Source: CAZOLI01 sp964580675 (lineage in GTDB: Bacteria > Planctomycetota > MHYJ01 > CAYXQY01). From it: 24,961 nt of DNA. A program made the translations under genes and the position numbers. The number at the start of each line of letters is the position of its first letter. Positions within the stretch are counted from its first letter, which is position 1. The stretch covers positions 1 to 24,961 of the forward strand of contig CAZOLI010000036.1 of NCBI GenBank assembly GCA_964580675.1. The letters run 5' to 3'. The notes below the pieces were generated by a model. It had not been told where the DNA came from. It saw only the letters and a program-made list of their open reading frames with translations, and did not search any database. Shown here piece after piece: positions 9,290-15,829 of the stretch.

Positions 9290-10066
9290 CTACTCCTCTT
9301 CCCGTTTCACAACCGACTCGGCCGGTATTCGTTGAAGCACATCCTCAACTGCTTTTTCCACGGCATATTCCCCCGTGGATTCGACGGTCACCAGTTCCTG
9401 GTAATCATCGTTCCAGGGAAACGGATACGATCCGATGGTTACGTCCGGATGATTTTCCTGTATATCCTCCAGTACGTCGGCCACCTCCGTCTCCTTCGAT
9501 CGCAGATAAAGTTTCTGACAGTAAAACGTGGTATCGGTTCGTAATTCATTTCGTATGGCTTCGAACTTGGACCGGAAGAGACGCGGCTCGCCGGGGAGAA
9601 TGAAGACGTTTTCAAGCCTTGACGTCGGAATTTGAAGGTCCTCCCCCCAGTGAAACTGTATGTCTTCCGGCAGAAGAGCCATGCGTTTGACGGATTCCTC
9701 AAGTGGTTCGTCGTATACATTTGCCAGGATTCGTTTGTATTCCTCGTTCTGTCGAAGCTCCTGATCAAACGCCCGGGCGGCCGCTTCCATGGTGACATCG
9801 TCATGGGTCGGGCCGAGTCCTCCCGAGGTGATCACAAAATCGTGTTCCGCCGACGCTTCCCGGATCCGTTGCGCGAGCACGGACACATTGTCCGGAAGCA
9901 GGTGAACGGCCTCAAGACGAACACCCAACAGCCGAAGCTCATGAATGAGAAACGACATGTTCTGCTCCTCGACTTTGCCGGACAAAATTTCGTCACCAAT
10001 AATAAGTCCGGACACGGTCCGGGAATTTTCCTGCTCTCTTTCCAAGGGTTTTTGCTCCGAAATCAC
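9290..10066 (-). CDS. CinA-family protein, molybdopterin-binding-like (MoCF) domain only
   Basis: This 258-residue protein matches COG1058, the N-terminal half of competence/damage-inducible protein CinA. It has an IIGDEILSGKVEEQN start (about 22-36) and the hallmark SGGLGPTHDD (81-90), then the LLPED and ILPGEP motifs. The C-terminal nicotinamide-nucleotide deamidase domain of full CinA is absent, as in single-domain archaeal and some bacterial homologues. In full-length CinA proteins this half has been linked to ADP-ribose or nucleotide pyrophosphate hydrolysis; which substrate applies here cannot be read from sequence. The ATG lies about 35 bases downstream of the predicted start of transcription from a strong promoter at 10108-10136. 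It sits between ssrA and alaS. The symbol is left empty because only half of cinA is present. Confidence 0.88.
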   Translation of the reverse strand: MISEQKPLEREQENSRTVSGLIIGDEILSGKVEEQNMSFLIHELRLLGVRLEAVHLLPDNVSVLAQRIREASAEHDFVITSGGLGPTHDDVTMEAAARAFDQELRQNEEYKRILANVYDEPLEESVKRMALLPEDIQFHWGEDLQIPTSRLENVFILPGEPRLFRSKFEAIRNELRTDTTFYCQKLYLRSKETEVADVLEDIQENHPDVTIGSYPFPWNDDYQELVTVESTGEYAVEKAVEDVLQRIPAESVVKREEE

Positions 10067-10107
10067 CGGAAAACGACAGAAAAGAAACGAGAGTGAACGA
10101 AACTCCG

Positions 10108-10136
10108 ATTATATCAGCAACCCGTCCATCCTACAA
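10108..10136 (-). promoter_or_regulatory. Sigma70-like promoter for cinA
   Basis: TTGTAG (-35, 10136-10131), a 17-base spacer and a perfect TATAAT (-10, 10113-10108) on the minus strand. Transcription would begin near 10101, giving a leader of about 35 bases before the cinA ATG at 10066. Confidence 0.75.
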
Positions 10137-10146
10137 TCGATATTTC

Positions 10147-10158
10147 CCGAAATTTCGG
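10147..10158. promoter_or_regulatory. Perfect 12-base palindrome upstream of the cinA promoter
   Basis: CCGAAATTTCGG reads the same on both strands and lies 10 bases upstream of the cinA -35 element, a usual position for an activator or repressor site. A direct repeat ATCCTGAAAC (10168-10177 and 10184-10193) lies next to it. The binding protein, if any, is unknown. Confidence 0.35.
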
Positions 10159-10308
10159 AAGGAACGGATCCTGAAACGGCAGCATCCTGAAACCATTTCC
10201 GTATTTCCGTGTACAGAGCGAAAAACCAAACGGGAAGTCGGGCAACCAGCGGAACCTCCGGCTCCAGATTCGGAGAATGGGCGGCGTGAAAGGGTGGGAA
10301 CCAAGCAA

Positions 10309-10685
10309 TGGAGGCGGTGGGAATCGAACCCACGTGCCGTTACATTCGGGAAGGCTTCTACGTGCGTAGTTTGTGGTTTGAGTTCGCCGGATGGTATCCC
10401 ACAAACAGGAACCCATCCAGCTAGGTTCCGGTATTGCCTTGGTCCCGGTAGCCCGGAACCACTTTTACCGGGACGGCATCCCACTTCGGTTACGCCCTCA
10501 GGGGACCCTCAGTTCACGAGGAACTGAGTCGTGGGAGCGGTCCCAGGAAAGCGTGGCTGACGTTTATGCAGCCATTCTGTAGTTGTTGTTCGCATGTACA
10601 GTTTGTCAGGTGTTTCACGAGGCCTCCTGACAACCTCGGCACGCTTCCCTTCTCCTCATTGTAACGGTCGAAACCTTTCGCCCCC
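10309..10685 (-). ncRNA. ssrA: Transfer-messenger RNA (tmRNA, 377 nt)
   Basis: tmRNA rescues stalled ribosomes with SmpB. The 5' end GGGGGCG and 3' end CGCCTCC pair as a seven-base acceptor stem with the G3-U70 wobble that AlaRS requires, and the T-arm GGGTTCGATTCCC is present. The resume codon and tag run from 10593 to 10564: GCG AAC AAC AAC TAC AGA ATG GCT GCA TAA, encoding ANNNYRMAA. Three interleaved helix pairs are visible. PK1 is CGAGG:CCTCG with TTGTCAGG:CCTGACAA (10638-10603). A second is GTCCCGGTA:TACCGGGAC with GGTTCCGG:CCGGAACC (10474-10424). A third is GGATGG:CCATCC with GTTTGTGG:CCACAAAC (10418-10369). The 3' CCA is not encoded (TTG follows the discriminator A), so it must be added enzymatically. 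It has its own promoter and lies just downstream of smpB. Confidence 0.97.
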
Positions 10686-10703
10686 TTTTCTGGACGAATA
10701 TAT

Positions 10704-10733
10704 ATTATACACGAAAGCGAACAGAGGTGTCAA
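10704..10733 (-). promoter_or_regulatory. Near-consensus sigma70 promoter for ssrA
   Basis: A perfect TTGACA (-35, 10733-10728), an 18-base spacer and a perfect TATAAT (-10, 10709-10704) on the minus strand. Transcription would start near 10697, about a dozen bases before the mature tmRNA 5' end, consistent with RNase P trimming. This is the strongest promoter seen in the window, as expected for an abundant stable RNA. Confidence 0.88.
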
Positions 10734-10793
10734 TGAATCACAGATAGAGGGAGATGGACAACAAAGGTTCAGAAACCGGTAAATATTCCGCTG

Positions 10794-11234
10794 TTATTTT
10801 CCTTTCCGGGCCCGTCGCATACGACGTTCGGCTTCTTTTTTCTTGATGTCCTCCCGCCGGTCCGAACGATCTTTTTGCTGTGCCACGGCAATTTCCAGTT
10901 TTGCGTGGCCGTTCCGGAAGTAAAGCCGCTTTACGACAATGGTCCGTCCTTTACGAGCCGTCATCCCGATTAACCGGTTAATCTGATTTTTGCGAAGGAG
11001 AAGCTTCCGGGGGCGTGTGGGTTCATGATTCTGACGGCGGCTGGCGTGGTCGTACCGGGGAATAGTCATGCCGAACACAAACACCTCTTCTCCCTCCACC
11101 TTCGCGTAAGCACCGTCCACACTCCCCCGCCCCTCACGAAGCGACTTGACCTCTGTTCCGGTTAATTCAATCCCCGCCTCGTATTCTTCCTCGAATTCAA
11201 ACTCCTTGTAGGCACGGTTGTTTCGAAGTTCCAC
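10794..11234 (-). CDS. smpB: SsrA-binding protein SmpB
   Basis: SmpB binds the tRNA-like end of tmRNA and carries it into stalled ribosomes. The 146-residue protein is colinear with the family: NNRAYKEFEFEEEYEAGI, the signature LTGTEVKSLREGRGSVDGAYAKVE (about 24-47), then RPRKLLLRKNQINRLIG and a basic C-terminal tail (DRREDIKKKEAERRMRRARK) that enters the decoding centre. The start is GTG, preceded by GAGG with six-base spacing, so the start is well supported. It lies 42 bases downstream of tRNA-Leu and is probably read through from that promoter (11403-11431); ssrA follows from its own promoter. The basic composition contrasts with the acidic proteins around it, as expected for an RNA-binding protein. 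Confidence 0.98.
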   Translation of the reverse strand: MELRNNRAYKEFEFEEEYEAGIELTGTEVKSLREGRGSVDGAYAKVEGEEVFVFGMTIPRYDHASRRQNHEPTRPRKLLLRKNQINRLIGMTARKGRTIVVKRLYFRNGHAKLEIAVAQQKDRSDRREDIKKKEAERRMRRARKGK

Positions 11235-11276
11235 GGCGGGCCTCGCTCACCAGAACGTTCTGAAAAAAAAGTATGA

Positions 11277-11363
11277 TGCGGAAGAGAGGATTCGAACCTC
11301 CACGGGCCGTTTTGGCCCACCAGGTCCTGAACCTGGCGCGTCTACCAGTTCCGCCACTTCCGC
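11277..11363 (-). tRNA. tRNA-Leu, anticodon CAG
   Basis: An 87-base class II tRNA. The acceptor stem GCGGAAG pairs with CTTCCGC, the discriminator is A, and the D-loop contains AACTGGTAGA. The anticodon stem CCAGG/CCTGG encloses TTCAGGA (anticodon CAG), a long variable arm GGGCC-AAAAC-GGCCC is typical of tRNA-Leu, and the T-arm is GAGGTTCGAATCCTC. The 3' CCA is not encoded. It is followed by smpB on the same strand. Confidence 0.96.
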
Positions 11364-11402
11364 AGAATGAAAAACCATCTTTCAGGGTCCTTCAACCCTT
11401 CA

Positions 11403-11431
11403 ATTATAATCTGATTGTGCCCGTACATCAA
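11403..11431 (-). promoter_or_regulatory. Sigma70-like promoter for tRNA-Leu and smpB
   Basis: TTGATG (-35, 11431-11426), a 17-base spacer and a perfect TATAAT (-10, 11408-11403) on the minus strand. It lies about 40 bases before the mature tRNA end. No other promoter as good lies before smpB. Confidence 0.75.
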
Positions 11432-11660
11432 TCTTATATTTGTTGATTCTTCCAGGGATTGATGACGGGGCCAATTGGCAAAATTGCTTGAAAATCAGAT
11501 GGAATAAACAGATTGGAAAAGGGGCCGGCCAACGTTATGAGGAAACTACTCCTTTTGATCCTCTCCCCGTCCCCTTTTTGATGTGCAACGGAATGTACCC
11601 TCCCTGTCGTTGATCGACACGATCCTTATGTTCAGAATCGTGAACCGCAGCGTGTTCACC
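11432..11660. other. Intergenic stretch between mnmE and the tRNA-Leu promoter
   Basis: No gene is supported here. On the minus strand, shortly after the mnmE stop, GTGAAC and GTTCAC form a six-pair stem with an eight-base loop, but no T-run follows, so it is not a standard terminator. A GGCCGGCC palindrome lies near 11523. Nothing else is recognisable. Confidence 0.4.
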
Positions 11661-13079
11661 TTATTTGCCGATGCAGAATTCACCGAAGATGGTATCCAGA
11701 ATATCCTCGATGCCCACCTCACCAACAATTTTTCCCAGGCTCCGAAGTCCTTCGCGCAGATCGGCGGCAATGAATTCGTACGGAATGCCGTCACCCGTGG
11801 CCTCAAGCGCTCTGGAGAGGTGCTCTTCCGCTTCCTCCAGGTGGGAAAGATGCCGCATATTCAGCCGAAACTTTCCCGATTCCCCAACAACGTTCCCGGC
11901 TTTTTCGTCAATTTTCCGGCGAAGCTGATCAATTCCCCGGGTTTCGTGAACACTTGTAACCACATCCGGTGACTCATCGAACTCTTCAGACTCAACTAAC
12001 TTCCGGATCTTTTCCGCATCCATCAAATCCGACTTGGTCAGAATTCGAATACGCACCGTGCCTTCCCGAACAGTCTCCGGGAGAACCGGAAACGACGACC
12101 GATCCTCCAGTACCGACGGTTCAACCGTATGAAGCAATATGTCTGCACGTTCCGCCGCTTTTTTCGTTTTTTCCTCCATTTTTCTCTGAAGATCCTCATC
12201 CCTCGAATCAGCGGTCCGGGATGATTCCCCCTCCACCCCGGCCGTGTCCAGAAGACGGACCGTTTGATCACCGAGGACCACGGTGCCTTCGATTGTGTCC
12301 CGGGTTGTTCCGGCGATTTCGGTTACAATGGCTCGATCTTCTTCCACCAGCTGGTTAAACAGACTGGATTTGCCGGCGTTCGGTCGGCCGTAAAGAGCCG
12401 CAATGGGGTCTTCCGTAATGTTCTTTCGTCCCCTTGCCCGTTTCAGCACATGACGCACACGTTCGAGTACCGGACGCAGGTACGTCTGAATTTCCTCCCG
12501 TCCGATCACGTCAATGTCCTGATCGGCAAAATCAAGAGCTGATTCCACGTACGCACAGAGGTGCTGCAGCCGATCCCGCATCTCACGGATTTTCCTGGAG
12601 AGTTTGCCCTGGAGCTGTTCAACGGCAACGTCTCGTTCGTTTTGGTCCTGCGCTTCGATAATGGAAAGAACGGCTTCCGCCTGTGCCAGATCAATTCGAC
12701 CGTTCAGAAAGGCGCGCTGGGTAAACTCTCCGGGTTCCGCCAGTCGAGCGCCCCGATGCCGAAATGCATCAATGAGCATTTCCGCCAGGGGAGTGGACCC
12801 GGGAACGTGAACCTCGGCCACGTCCTCCGTCGTATAAGAACGAGGTTCCTTCATAATGAACAGAGAACAGGAAACGGCAACGGGTTGCGGTTCAGAAAGC
12901 TGCAAATCAACCTTCCGCCAGTGAAAGTTCCGTTCGTTCAGAAAGGAGGCATCGTCACCGGAAAGAAGTCCCGACAAAATCTCCACCGTGTCCGGTCCGC
13001 TGGTACGGATGATGTGTCGCAGGGACCCGGAAGCAGGCGTGGATAATCCAACGATGGTGTCCGCTCGGGAAGAACTCAT
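11661..13079 (-). CDS. mnmE: tRNA uridine-5-carboxymethylaminomethyl modification GTPase MnmE
   Basis: MnmE works with MnmG to modify the wobble uridine of certain tRNAs. The 472-residue protein has the N-terminal folate-binding/dimerisation domain (TIVGLSTPASGSLRHIIRTSG at 8-28, EDVAEVHVPGS, EPGEFTQRAFLNGRIDLAQAEAV), the helical domain, and the inserted G domain: P-loop GRPNAGKSS (231-239), G2 TTRDT (258-262) and G3 DTAG (278-281). G4 reads TKSD rather than the usual NKxD. The C-terminus is the family's essential FCIGK with its catalytic cysteine. The ATG gives the expected N-terminus and lies only six bases after a perfect TATAAT, so the message may be leaderless. It follows yidC, a common gene order, but a terminator separates them. 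Confidence 0.97.
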   Translation of the reverse strand: MSSSRADTIVGLSTPASGSLRHIIRTSGPDTVEILSGLLSGDDASFLNERNFHWRKVDLQLSEPQPVAVSCSLFIMKEPRSYTTEDVAEVHVPGSTPLAEMLIDAFRHRGARLAEPGEFTQRAFLNGRIDLAQAEAVLSIIEAQDQNERDVAVEQLQGKLSRKIREMRDRLQHLCAYVESALDFADQDIDVIGREEIQTYLRPVLERVRHVLKRARGRKNITEDPIAALYGRPNAGKSSLFNQLVEEDRAIVTEIAGTTRDTIEGTVVLGDQTVRLLDTAGVEGESSRTADSRDEDLQRKMEEKTKKAAERADILLHTVEPSVLEDRSSFPVLPETVREGTVRIRILTKSDLMDAEKIRKLVESEEFDESPDVVTSVHETRGIDQLRRKIDEKAGNVVGESGKFRLNMRHLSHLEEAEEHLSRALEATGDGIPYEFIAADLREGLRSLGKIVGEVGIEDILDTIFGEFCIGK

Positions 13080-13085
13080 AATTAC

Positions 13086-13091
13086 ATTATA
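13086..13091 (-). promoter_or_regulatory. -10 element immediately before mnmE
   Basis: A perfect TATAAT on the minus strand ends six bases before the mnmE ATG, so transcription at the usual distance would start at the A of ATG. No good -35 hexamer is found 16-18 bases upstream, which lowers confidence. Confidence 0.45.
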
Positions 13092-13182
13092 ACGTAGCGT
13101 CCACGTTCACCCGGCTTGCCAGGGGGATTGATTCCAATGTGAAACAGATCGCGAAAAAAGTGCTCTTCATTTTTTATTATTT

Positions 13183-13223
13183 AAAAAACACTCGGTTCCC
13201 ACAACAGAGCGAAGAGGGGAACC
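13183..13223 (-). terminator. Probable intrinsic terminator after yidC
   Basis: On the minus strand GGTTCCC (13223-13217) and GGGAACC (13200-13194) form a perfect seven-pair stem with a 16-base loop, followed five bases later by TTTTTT (13188-13183). It lies 33 bases after the yidC stop and before mnmE. The long loop and the gap before the T-run make it less than ideal. Confidence 0.55.
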
Positions 13224-13255
13224 TAAAATCGAAGGGAACGCCCGGCACATTAACC

Positions 13256-15163
13256 TCAATCGTTCAGGAGGACACCGCGGATATATAACTGCTCCAGGGA
13301 CGAGAACATGGTGCTCACCATCCAGTACAGAACCAGTCCCGACGGGAAGTTGTAAAAAAGGATCCCGATCACCATCGGCATGAACTTCATCATTTTGGCC
13401 TGGCTGGACCCCGTACCACCGGAGGGAGTCGGTTGAAGCAGGGCCGAAGACATCCAGGTCACCATCATCAGTACGATCAACAAATTCAGGTACTGAAAAT
13501 TAAGCCCGAAGATGGTGCCCAGACCAATTTCCATGAACTTATCCGGCTGGGATAGATCCGTGATCCATCCGACAAACGGTTTCTGCCGGACTTCAAACGA
13601 AATGCGAATGCCGTAGTAGAGTCCGATCAACACCGGCATTTGAAACACCATGGGCAGACAGCCCCCGAGAGGGTTGACCCCGTGTTCCTTGAACAGTTCC
13701 ATCTGCTTCTCCCCCAATTTTTGCCGGTCGTCCTCGTACTTCTCACGCAGTTCTTCGATTTTGGGTTGAAGCTCCTTCATCTTGTGCATTGAGATATGGG
13801 CCTTCCGGGTGAGGGGATGCAGACAGAGCTTCACAATAAACGTGAGCAACAGAATGGCCACGCCGTAATTGCCGATGAGGTCGTAAAAGAACCCGAGAAT
13901 TGACATAAACAATCGGGAGATGACGCCGAACCAGCCAAAATCAATCAGGTTGGGCAGGCCGATATCACTGTACTGATCAAGCAATTTTTCCTTTTTGGGC
14001 CCGCTGAAGAGCTGGAAACGGAAGTTTTTCGATGAATTCGGATCCAGGTTTATTCGTTCCGTGATGAAATAGGCCGAAACCGAATGATCGGGAATAATGC
14101 CCTCTCCTTTTTTTCGGTCCGCGAACGGGCCGTTTTCGTTTCCCTCTTCCACAATTTTCTTAAAGCCATACCCGAGCAGGCCTCCGTTCCGGGATTCGGG
14201 AATCATGATGTTGCCGAAATACTTATTGATCACGCCGGCCCAGGCCGGGTCATTCATTTCATAAGGCTCGTTTCGTTCCGCCACATCCGAGATCGAGAGG
14301 TTGGCATAGGTCCACTCCCCCTCGTCTTTGTAACCACGAACCGCCTGGTGATAGGACTCGTCCTGCCGGCTCTGGAGAACGATACCCGCTGTGGAATGCA
14401 ACCGGAGCTGTCCCACTTCAACCGGCTTTTTTCCGGCGCGCATTGTAAAGTTGACACCCAGCATGTGCGGATTCTCTTCGGACAGCCGGAACGTTTTCTC
14501 AATGATCAATCCGCTCCGGTGACGTGTGACAAACGTCACGCTGTTTTCATCCTTCTCCTCGTTCTTCGTTTTCCAGTTTACGGTATTCAGTGAAAACTCC
14601 ACGTCGACCTGTTCCGGCTCATTGCTTTTGACGTCGAAGGAAGGGGGATGTTGATACCGATCGTTGACGAGCCTTACTTTTTCCTCCTCACTGGCTGTTT
14701 GGTAATAATTTTTCAGTGTCAGGGATTTCAGCGTTGCTCCCCTGTTCGTAAACACCGCCTTTATCTCACTGTTTTCCAGTGTGACCTTCCGTTTGGGAAC
14801 CTTTTCGGAGGCGGGTTCTGGCTGTTCCTTTTCTTTCCTGTCCTTTTCCTTATCGTCGTCCGGCTGTTCCGGGACGTCCGAAGAAGACTCCTCCTCGTCC
14901 GTTTCCTCGGACGGTTCTTCCTCATCCTGTCCCTCTTTTTCGGAACGCTCGGCATCCCCGGTCGTCGTTTTGGACCGGTCCGGTTTGTCGGCTTCCCCTT
15001 TGTCGGCATCCTTCGATTCCTCCTGTGAAACCTGTTCGGTTTCCTCCCCGATATTTCCGTCCTGCCTGAATTGCTGGTTAACAAGGGTATAGACCATGGC
15101 CAATCCCAGGGAGAGGAGCAGAGCCAGCATAAACCGTTTTTGGTCATCCGTGTCCTTTAACAT
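13256..15163 (-). CDS. yidC: Membrane protein insertase YidC
   Basis: YidC inserts and folds inner-membrane proteins. The 635-residue protein has an N-terminal membrane helix (about 12-30, RFMLALLLSLGLAMVYTLV), an unusually long Glu/Asp/Ser/Lys linker (about 35-125), the periplasmic beta-sandwich domain (NSEIKAVFTNRGATLKSLTLKNYYQ onward), and the Oxa1-type core of five helices with VKLCLHPLTRKAHISMHKMKE, QPKIEELREKYEDDRQKL and NPLGGCLPMVFQMPVLIGLY. The conserved positive charge of the hydrophilic groove appears as Lys in FIVKL rather than Arg. It is longer than E. coli YidC (548) because of the acidic linker. The ATG gives the expected first helix. The usual upstream neighbours rpmH, rnpA and yidD are absent here. 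A promoter and the previous operon's terminator lie directly upstream. Confidence 0.97.
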   Translation of the reverse strand: MLKDTDDQKRFMLALLLSLGLAMVYTLVNQQFRQDGNIGEETEQVSQEESKDADKGEADKPDRSKTTTGDAERSEKEGQDEEEPSEETDEEESSSDVPEQPDDDKEKDRKEKEQPEPASEKVPKRKVTLENSEIKAVFTNRGATLKSLTLKNYYQTASEEEKVRLVNDRYQHPPSFDVKSNEPEQVDVEFSLNTVNWKTKNEEKDENSVTFVTRHRSGLIIEKTFRLSEENPHMLGVNFTMRAGKKPVEVGQLRLHSTAGIVLQSRQDESYHQAVRGYKDEGEWTYANLSISDVAERNEPYEMNDPAWAGVINKYFGNIMIPESRNGGLLGYGFKKIVEEGNENGPFADRKKGEGIIPDHSVSAYFITERINLDPNSSKNFRFQLFSGPKKEKLLDQYSDIGLPNLIDFGWFGVISRLFMSILGFFYDLIGNYGVAILLLTFIVKLCLHPLTRKAHISMHKMKELQPKIEELREKYEDDRQKLGEKQMELFKEHGVNPLGGCLPMVFQMPVLIGLYYGIRISFEVRQKPFVGWITDLSQPDKFMEIGLGTIFGLNFQYLNLLIVLMMVTWMSSALLQPTPSGGTGSSQAKMMKFMPMVIGILFYNFPSGLVLYWMVSTMFSSLEQLYIRGVLLND

Positions 15164-15268
15164 GAAAATTCTCTATTTTTCTTTCCAGCAGAACCCGGTT
15201 TATTATGTAATCCCGTCATCTGGAGGCGATGAAATGGCACGAAAACGTCCTTCTCCCTGTTGTCCTTT

Positions 15269-15297
15269 TATATATCAACGGTACGGGAAACTGTACA
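15269..15297 (-). promoter_or_regulatory. Possible promoter of yidC
   Basis: TGTACA (-35, 15297-15292), a 17-base spacer and TATATA (-10, 15274-15269) on the minus strand, directly after the upstream terminator. The leader to the yidC ATG would be about 100 bases. Confidence 0.45.
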
Positions 15298-15298
15298 G

Positions 15299-15328
15299 AA
15301 AAATTGGTAACCGGAATATCACGGTTAC
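15299..15328 (-). terminator. Intrinsic terminator of the Trm112-like gene
   Basis: On the minus strand GTAACCG (15328-15322) pairs with CGGTTAC (15313-15307) across an eight-base loop, followed by CAATTTTT. It lies about 93 bases after the Trm112-like gene stop and just before the yidC promoter, so it separates the two transcription units. Confidence 0.7.
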
Positions 15329-15420
15329 ATTTTCTCCGGCGAAGATGCATTCTAAAACGGCAAGGAGGAAACGGGAAGGAATCAATTCACGATCTTCGAA
15401 TCCGAAAGGGAGGGTGACCG

Positions 15421-15696
15421 TCAGGTTTCCTGTTCGTATTCATACTGAAAACTTGTGTCACAATGCGGACAGGAAATCATGTTTTTCTCCGGAAACCACT
15501 CCCTCTGTTCATCACATTCCGGACAGGGTCGATCGGCTTCCTCAATCAGAGCAATCGGAATACCATCCTCAACCGGATAGACACATCCACACTCCCGGTT
15601 TGTGCAGGAAAGACGCTCCTCCTTCTCCTCAAGAGAAGATTTGCAGAGGGGGCAGGCCAGAATATTCAGCAATTGTTCGTCAATTTCCCGGGTCAT
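15421..15696 (-). CDS. Trm112-like (UPF0434) zinc protein with an extra C-terminal zinc motif
   Basis: The first 55 residues match the Trm112/UPF0434 family: IDEQLLNILACPLCKSSL (5-22), a second cysteine group (C31, C36, C38) and VYPVEDGIPIALIEEA (39-54). Eukaryotic and archaeal Trm112 activates RNA and protein methyltransferases; the bacterial role is less clear. The bacterial protein is usually about 60 residues and ends here, but this one continues with a second CxxC...CxxC set (C58/C61 and C76/C79), probably another zinc ribbon, for 91 residues in total. A longer frame starts at 15744, but the ATG at 15696 is preceded by GGAA-type purines and gives the standard N-terminus. It is the last gene before a terminator and lies 133 bases after the MshEN/zinc-ribbon gene. 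Confidence 0.85.
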   Translation of the reverse strand: MTREIDEQLLNILACPLCKSSLEEKEERLSCTNRECGCVYPVEDGIPIALIEEADRPCPECDEQREWFPEKNMISCPHCDTSFQYEYEQET

Positions 15697-15829
15697 TTCC
15701 GCCGTTCCTTCGTTTATTGAAAACACAAACCAGAAGCGAAACAACCCAAGAGGATAGGAATTTTACCGGGAGAAGTCAAGGGACTCTGAAGGGAGATTTG
15801 CCGCTGTCAACCAGTTCCAAACGGCGGCT

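Noticed and set aside
11255..11276. Intrinsic terminator after tRNA-Leu
   Set aside because: On the transcribed strand the T-run comes before the palindrome, the wrong order for a terminator, and smpB follows directly with its own Shine-Dalgarno.
15164..15420. yidD, rnpA or rpmH upstream of yidC
   Set aside because: Neither strand encodes the expected Cys-rich YidD or basic RnpA/L34 sequence; the stretch holds a terminator and a promoter instead.
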